A stretch of DNA of 64,000 nt from Amphiura filiformis (taxonomy: Eukaryota; Echinodermata; Ophiuroidea; Amphilepidida; Amphiuridae): contig NC_092642.1 in assembly GCF_039555335.1 (NCBI RefSeq), forward strand, positions 22,673,262-22,737,261. Direction: 5' to 3'. The notes under the pieces are model-generated. The model made no database searches, was not told the DNA's origin, and saw nothing but the letters and a program-made list of their open reading frames with translations. A program made the translations under genes and the position numbers. Within the stretch, counting starts at the first letter, position 1, and each line of letters opens with the position of its first letter. This document shows positions 24,901 to 33,900 of this stretch, piece after piece.

Positions 24901-27900
24901 TACAAAATGTACAGCAAATATCTGAGCTGGAAGACCAGGTCAAACAATTACGACAAGAAGGACAGGATAAAGCAGACCAACTGCAGAAATTGAGAAGAGA
25001 TATCCAACGTGCTAGGACTAGTGATGATATTGTGGGCCAACTCCTGGAAACACAACTTCAGGTAGCTATTGCTAAAAAAATATACTACATAGTGTCTAAC
25101 AGATAAGCCTCAGATCGGTAATACCGATTACAGATTTTTGGATTCCAAAATTGGCCTGATCAGATTCCGATTCCGATTTTTTTTTTCAAGTTTTAAAAAA
25201 GCTAGTGCGTATGCAGAATTAGTTGATTTAAATGGTCACAAAGTTGTTGTTTTCTTGTGTATAAAAGAACTAACTGAAACATGCACGTCAGATAAGCAGT
25301 CGGGTCTTGAAAATATGAAGTGAAATTGTATAAGCCGCACAAGTAGGCCCTATCATCATCATCAGTCGGCTGCGGAGCAGGCGACTACAAGCTTTCTCCA
25401 ACTAATGCGATCTTGGGCAAGCGAAACAATTTTGTTTGGCTGCAGCATCCCTTCAGTATCTCCCAGGAGGTGCTGGACATACTGTAAGTACAGTGTCGCG
25501 GCCGTCCGGTTTCCTCTTCCCATGTGGTGGAATATAAAGCGCATATTCTTTCACAGGCTCGCCATCTTCAAGACGCAATATATGGCCGAGAAATTTGAGT
25601 TGATGAATCTTGACTCTGGCAACCAGTGGAGTGGTGTTGGTCAGGTTGTAGATGGTTTCGTTTGGAATCCGATCCACACGCTTGATGTTTAACATGACTC
25701 TGTAGCAAGATGTTGCAAATGCATTGATCTTGTTTTCCATGTCCTTGGTAACTACCCATGACTCGCACCCGTACAGAAAGACAGTAACACACGTTGTCTG
25801 AAACAGCTTGATTTTTGTTTCGATTGGCAGGGACGGGCTTCTTCAAAGGCGTTCCAGTTTCCAGAAAGCTGCCCAGGCTAGTGCTTTTCTTCTTTTTAGG
25901 TCTTCAACACTAGAGCCCATCTTGGAACCCAAATACCTGAAGTCTGTGACATGGTTGATGGTACTACCATAGACTTCAAGTGCTGGTTGGGCGTTACAGT
26001 TTGCAGTCATATATTCTGTCTTAGGTGCGCTGATTACAAGGCCTAGATCTGCTGCTGCAGTTGCAGTCCTAGTAAGCTGTGACTGGGCCCGGTCTATGGA
26101 AGATTCCAGCAGGGCAATATCATCAGCATATATATATGATTATCCACTCATATTTCATTTAAACCATTTTGCTGATAAAATTTGTTTTCATTTTTTAGTT
26201 CCCCAACAAAAAAAAATATTTGGAGAACTGGTGGATTACAAGTCTGACAGGTCCTTGTGTCTGGCAGGTAACAAAGGTGACCCCTGCATGTACCACCAAT
26301 TAAAATCCAGAAAATAATTTTCTTTTATTGCAAATGATTTTTCTTTTTTTAACAGCTGGAAAAAGTCACAAAGGCCAATGCAATGAAGCAGGTATTGAAT
26401 GAGACTCTGTCACAGCATCTACAGAGTCTTACCAAAGCCCTTGAAGAAGCAGAGAAGGAGCTTGGTAAGGAGAGACAGCATCATGAGGTAGCAGAGACAG
26501 GGACAAACACTGACAGTGATGAGGTATGGAAAATTGCACTGATATCTGAAAATTACATAAAATTATATCGTCAGCCTTCTACGCTAATTGCTTAAGTCAT
26601 TTTGTTTTTATTTTGAGAACAAAGAACAAAATGTGGTTCAATTATGAATCACTTATGTAATCACCCTAATTATTTTGGATTATTCCGTTTCATTTGTATC
26701 ATTATCATTTGTTCTTCTGCAAAGATTGGTGAATAAATATGTTTAAATGCATGCTTGAACCATGTAGTTTGTTCTCAAAATTACAAAAAATGACTTAGGC
26801 AAAAAGCGTAGCAGGCTGATGATATCATGCACACGCTGAATAGATGCGCACGAGAAACAGTTGCCTAAATGCGTTGCTGTCACGGCCACATTACGGTGAC
26901 AAATGCTTTATTCTGAAACATAAAAAGAGTTCTCTCAGTCCAAGAGTTATGGTAGGGCTTAGGGTTATTGATAAGGTTTAGAGTACTAGCTTATCTGGAC
27001 TAACAGACATTAGGACTAGCGGATATAGACCCATGGAGATTTGGACTGAAACATCTCAAATTCAGTCACAAATTGTACAAATGATTTGCTTTGTCCTGCC
27101 TAATGGGTGAAGTATTATGCCAAATACAGGGCTTGACTTTTACACATGCCGCACGTCAATGATGTGTACTTTTGCTGTTGGGCGTGTAACTTTCTAAAAG
27201 TACAAGCCCGACTGGTGTGTGGAATTTTGACGCTCATAGGTCACTCTATTTGGCAATGTAGCCTAAAAATGTCAATTTTTGCTCTCTTTGTGCAAATTTA
27301 TTCCACTTTTGCACCAAAGGCCCCCTTCACAATTTCAGCTTCAATAGGCCATGGCAAAAGGTGCTGGATTTACTATACTTCAAGAAATATTTTTATCCCC
27401 CCTTCCTCTTCCCCCCTCCCCATGTCAAACAGAAATCTACACCAATGTTAATGAAGAACAAGTCACAAGCAGGGCTCACATCTAAATTGTTAAATGCTAC
27501 ATGTAGGTCCCTATCAAAATTACTAGTCTATCGTCTTCTTTTTCGCATTTTTGTGGCATTATTTCCTTCAAAAATTTGGGCTTGTAAAATTTCTGTCAGG
27601 CGTGTAACTTTTTAGAGTCACACGTCCGACTGGCTAGTGCCAAAAGATCGAGCCCTGGCCACATGTATATATGGTATTCCTGCCAATCAAATAGAGGTCT
27701 GATACCAGTAGTTTTCACACAATTCAGGGATTGGGAATTTGTTACACTATGGTCATGATTGATGTGGTTTATGGTAAAAATTGTGGTGGAAAGATAAATA
27801 ATGTGATAAGTTAAGTTAAGTATAATATCGGCATATGCCAACACCATCGTCAACAAAGGTACAGAAAACAAATATTTCCAATCCTTTCTAATCAAAACTA

Positions 27901-30900
27901 TGAGGACATAATTCTCCAGAATAATATGATATTGAAGCTCCGCACTAAAAAAATACATTGTAGAGAATTTGGTAATTTTCATTGAAAAGGCAGGGAAATT
28001 TGCATGTAATGAGCCGATGTGTCATAACATTCATTGATTCCTAACATCCACTTCATGTGTGTGATAATGAGCAATGTTTCCAAAATTATCAAAATATATC
28101 TGATATATTTTATCACAGATCCTGGAAGGAACTAAATCTTATATTTTTGTAGAGTTATGTGTACATATTTTATAATGAATAAATTCTTGCGATTCGCAAT
28201 ACAATGCGCCGCCAGCAGTTGCTCTTGTCCATCCCATTTTTGACCTCCAGGGTCGACACCGCCTTTGTAGCTACCATTGGATTTTCACACAAGTGTGATG
28301 TTGAAAACACCTCCACATAGAGTTCTGTGTGATGGCTCTGTTATTGGAAATTGTAAATTGCTGATTTAGTGTGCATTGGCAGTCACATGTAACATAATAT
28401 TGACATTCAAACACACAGTGGTATATCATATTCCTATGTTGTATTCTTACTACGCTAGCTTTGGATATTGACTTTTTCTCATGATGCACTACATATTTTG
28501 GCCTCACCCCAGCAACTGCTGGAGGCGCATGGCATAGTGAATAGAATGTACACCCCCTAGAATATTCACCATGTAGTTTACACATTTGTGTAAGAGTTGG
28601 GTCTGTGACGGAGCTCTTCCACTACTTGCCTCAACCATGTGTAGTTTTACTTGTCTATCTTGTGACCAGTCTTGTGATCTCTTATGAAACTTTAGCAACT
28701 TCACATGTGTCATGTATGGGCTCTTCCAATTGAAATTCACACACCCCCTATGAAAGTCATGATCTTAATCTCCCACACTTGGAGTTTGATTTCAAATGGG
28801 AGTTACCTGAATGGGTGACTCCATTTGAAATCTACACTCCTTGTGTGGGAGATTAAGGTCATGTCTTCCATATGGAACTTACATGCAGCTAAAATTATCA
28901 CAAAGATTACCAAGTGACACATACTGCCAGCAACAAATAGTATAAGTCAGGGTTGCCAACTATTTTTAGCCCAAATGGGGTCAAATAATTGAAAAGCCCA
29001 AATTTTTCTCTCAACCAATGGGACATGTAATCACCGAAGGCCATGGGTGCCAATGACGAAAAATCAGGAAAAATCACCCAATTTTTGTTCGTAACCATGT
29101 GACAGGAAATGTTCCAAATTGCAGGAAAATTGGCCCAATTGGGCCCCATATTGCAATCTTAGTGTTAGTGTAATATTTAGGCATATCCAGGAAATAAGTG
29201 ATTATGTGTAATCTATCAGGTTGCCACTTTTTAATGGCAAGATGCAGCAAAGAGGGTTGAAAAGTAGCCCAACACTTTTATTGACCATTTGCAGTGCTTT
29301 GTCACTGAAGGAGCTATCCTGTATAATGAAAGCACAAATAGCTAAACGTTGCTTCCAGTAGTACACACCACAAAATAGTACTTTGTCAAGACACAAGTGG
29401 TCCAATTGGGCTGGTAAGAAACCTTGTGGCAACACTGATTATTCAAATGAACCGCTAAATGTTAGTGGCCAATTTAAGGACATTTAGAGGGATGAAATCA
29501 TACTAGCCACTGTGATAAACTCTTCAGTCCCCCATAACATGTGATGCATGGAAGCTAGTCATATGTATCTATTTTATAGTAACCTTCAGTATTCCAAAGT
29601 AGGGTAGTCTACATAATTTCAAGTTACAGTCCAAAACCTTGGCTCTGTTAGTCTCACTGACAAGAGTAGCTTTAGCCAGTTAAAGTTCTTTGAAGAGCCT
29701 TAATGTTAAAATTTCAAGCATGAATTACCATTTAAAAAAGGCTCCAACATACGATATGACACACAATCTGACCCACACAGACCAAAGTACCTAAATTGAA
29801 TGATATTGTAATCCCAAAACCCCTGGCATACTTGGTTGCAACTTTATGAATTTTTTATATGTTCATTTTCTTATATGTTTTACTGGTTTTTTTTTGCTCC
29901 TTCTTTTTGCCTACATTTCAATTTCATTATTGCCAACGTTGGACTGTTTTGATCAGATCATGCTATATATTATTAGCCTCTGCAGCCTGAGATGAAAATA
30001 CCTTAAGTATTTTGTCTCAGTTTGGAACAACATAGAAAATAGTTGGCAAGTAATCCTATGGATCAATAGTACACATGACTCTTGACCTTTTATTGAAAAG
30101 TGTAGTTGCCAGTTTTCATGTGAAAGATTTTCTGGTGCAAAAGACCTCAGATTTTGATTGTGGTTATATACATGTAGTTGCCTGTTTTGGGAATAAGCTT
30201 TACTATTTGAGATAGTTTGCGGATATTCAAGATGGCTAATCTGCAGATACCAACTATACATGTTGTACCTTGTCAAAGCGGAGTCTGTTTCCCATGCAAA
30301 GTTTATTACTCGGTATGTCAAGCTACAGTGTAGCACAATTTATGTAACAAGCTAGTTGTTGCATGCAATTTCAGTTGACTCATTTGCTATAATCAGAGAC
30401 GGAATAAAAAAGACTAGTTTGCATGTGATGATCAACTCCCACAGCATGTGATTGGTTATAGTATCGCATAAAAGGAAAGTTGATTCATCTGGTGCCTTCA
30501 TTGGAGAAAAGGAATCGCAGAAAATGGCATAAAATAATGGCACTTTTACAAGGCAAAAAGCAACTTTTCTAGGCATTGTTGACATGGTGCAAAATTAACC
30601 ATAGGACATGCTGCTTTACTGATACGTTTAGAAATGTCAATCATAGAAACAAATTGTTTACGAGTTTGATTGACAATGTCAGACATAAACTAGTATTTTT
30701 AATTCACTTTTACTTTGTTCAACTGGTAATGGGCAATTTTTGTATATCTTATAAAATTACCTTACATTGAGGCCTAAGCAAATTTACCTCAACTGGAATG
30801 TTATTGTTGCCAATGGGGTCTATAGAATACCTCTGTGGTGCACATCAAAAAAAAATCTAGTCACATGAATGTCATTGAAAAAGGTCATCAAAATTTATAT

Positions 30901-33900
30901 AGGAATCAAAAACTCTTGTTCAAAGTAAAAGTATTCCCCTGCTCGTAAAATTTTAGAAAAGGTATAGTTTGACCTATCTGCGATGTTACAATTCTCTAGA
31001 TATAACACACCGGTTGAGGTATCACAAAAATAGAGGGTTTAGGCCCCTAGGTACTTTGGTAAATTCTGTCAAAGCCAGATACTCGCATCTTACAATGTTA
31101 CTTATAATATTTCAATTAAAACAGACTGATGGTACACCCATTGGCAGGAGACCAACACCAAAAGACGACACCACAGCACAACCACTCAGAGAAGATGGAC
31201 AACAATCACATGACTCCATCATTGCACAACCTAGTGATGAAACCGATGCTGGAGGACAGCGCCCTCAATGGGAACAGAAGGAGAAGACTGAGGTTCTTGA
31301 GCAGCAGGTGAAGCATTTGAAAGAAAAGGTTGATCGGCTGTCGCGGGATTGCAAACGATTGCTGACGGAAAAAGTGATGGCCATCAGAGAAAGAGAGGTA
31401 CGTTACTATTATAGTTTGTGCTTTGTAAGATTGTAAGACGATGATTAAAGACCCATTCAGTGATTTGCTGATCAGGACGATCATAAAAATCATCAAAATT
31501 TAGATTTTGGTACTTTTGTCATTGTCATAAATGTATTAACATAGCCTGTTAGTGGTTCAGCCGAAAGCCGTGTATTTAAGACAAAAATAAGGCATATATA
31601 TAGATATGTAATTCAGATACTGACAGTATCTAAATTAGCTACATGTATTTGAATGGGGCTTCAACTTTGTCAATGCTGTAGTTTTCTTCGTTTTTTGCCA
31701 AATTTTTCATTTCAAAATTACCAAATTACAATTTGAATGACTTATCCTTCACTTGTAAGCAATTTATGAAGAATTTTTTTTACACTTTCGCTGGGATCAC
31801 TGAATGGGTCTTTAACTAATTATGGTTTGAAAGAGGCCATGTCTGTCCAAAGAGGAGAATCTCCCTAAGATAGGGGAGATGGACTTATAAGGTCTTATTG
31901 TACATTGATTGATCAAACATCCTGAAAGTGCATAGTGTAGGATATGATTGCTGTAGACCATTAGGACTCAATATCTCATCTGTGGCATAGCCAAGAGGGG
32001 CAACTACCCCCTGCTCTGCGAGAATTGTCCCCCCCCCCAAACCCCCGCCCTGTGGGATGCTGACCCTGATATTTAATATTTTATACCTTTTGTATACTTT
32101 TTAGCCCATTTATTACCATTTGAATCAAAATTTGCTCTCTTGATAGTTGCCTTGTCCATGCTTGTCTCCTCTTAACAGTCACTATGCCACTGTAGCTCAT
32201 CACATGGGGTAAATACCTGGTGAAGGAGGTAATGTTTTGGTAGACATGTGTTACCCAAATTAAAAAATATGGGTTTTGAGCTGGAGGCCATAAAATCCCA
32301 GCATCCCAGCATCACCATCTGCTGAAGATGCTTTGCCATTTTTCACCCTGATGTGGAAGTAACGTCAGTGCTTATTTCATTGGGCGCAGTTTCAAAATGC
32401 TATTCACTTAAAGTGCTGGCATACACACGCATGCCACCGCATAGATACTTGCTCGAAACAGCTGCTTGAACGTGTTGACGTTACTGTCACATCAAGGTGA
32501 AAATGGTATAGTCAAGATATAAATAGGTGAGTGAAAAATAGTGTAGAGTTGACAAGGTTCCTGTGGTCCTTGAAAGTCCTTGAATTTGAAAACACCTTTT
32601 CAAGGCCTTGAAAGGCCTGGAAATTTTCACAAGGTCTTTGAAAGTCCTTGAAAATTTTACCTAAAGTATAATTATGACAAAATTTGGGGAGTGGAGAGGA
32701 GCTGTCACTTTTGTTAATACGTGCCTCATGGAGAGCCGCATCACAATTTTCGTGTTGTGGTAAGTCCTTGAAAATCATGCTTTTGGACCTTGAAAGTCCT
32801 TGAAAAGTCCTTGAATTTTAAAGTCTTCAAGGTGCAGGAACTCAAATATATATATTGTTATAAAACATATTGTTATTTTATATTCCATCTTCTGGCTATC
32901 AAGCAATATTGATTTATATAATTTTGATCAATCTTTGTTTTTTCTTTCCTTCAGACGTATGAAACACGCTATAATGAGCTAATGGAAACCGTCAAACAGA
33001 CTAAACCCAGCCAGTCACCCACCAGTGCTTGCTCTGAATGCAGGGAACATGAAAAGACCATCAAGAATATGCAGGATGAGATGGCAAACATGAAGAGTGA
33101 GATTGAGATGGTCACTGCACAGGTAGGTGCCTTGATGATACCCTAGCCCTACAAAGTTATAGACCTGTTATCGACATGTGATTTCTAATTCAACACTGTG
33201 TTGGGGACAAAAATACGACAATCGACACGTGTCGAAAGTCGTAATGAGATAAAAAAAATACTGAAAAAGTCGATAGATAAGCTTAAAATCACACCGATAT
33301 GAATTACGGGGTCTTCGGGGGGAGGGGGGGGGTAATTTTCAACTTTCCGATGAAAACATGATCATATGGTAAGCTTATTTGGACAAAATAGCATGGAAAT
33401 TTCATATTTTTTTCTTTTTTGATGGGTGCCTTAAAGTGTCGAAAAAGGACAATTTCTTTTGAAGTGTCGGATTTAGGGCCAAATCAACGATAATACGACA
33501 CACATGACAATCGATAACAGGTCTATAAAGTTATAGCCCCCAATAATAATATTAAGACCCGGTCCACACAAGTGTGCTTTTTCCCCCTCGATTATGATCT
33601 TGTCATAATCGTATTATGATATTAGTATCGTGTGTCCGCTCAATGTTGTCGGCATACTACAATCGTGTCATCATTTGTGAATTATGAATATTTCCATCAT
33701 TGGGCCGGTTTGTAGCATGATCATGTCGTAATTGCCGATGAAAATTACTTGTGTGTACACATTTTTTCATTGTGTTTATGTTTACTCAATGGACTTCGTA
33801 ATTGACATGGTGTGTTTATATTCAGAATTTATTACGACACGGTGATGAGGTGCTGACCGTGTGGACGCTCTCATCATACATTTATCATAATCGGGTAATT

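Larger units (their letters stand above)
26524..31124. other. Gene 1 intron 4, transposon-rich
   Basis: A 4.6-kb intron with no coding exon that I can support. It holds three inverted-repeat elements listed separately (27127-27657, 28718-28880, 28948-29437). The stretch 29438-31110 is AT-rich with nothing recognisable; the minus-strand ORF at 29953-30336 (127 residues) has no motif. Confidence 0.5.

Noticed and set aside
27596..27982. 128-residue minus-strand ORF
   Set aside because: It starts in the hAT-like MITE and has AT-driven composition with no recognisable motif.
31206..31496. Minus-strand ORF opposite exon 5, and + ORF 31129-31311
   Set aside because: Both are out-of-frame shadows of exon 5 of gene 1.
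32982..33110. CxxC in exon 6 (ACSECRE) as a second zinc finger
   Set aside because: No His or Cys partner at suitable distance within the exon; likely incidental.
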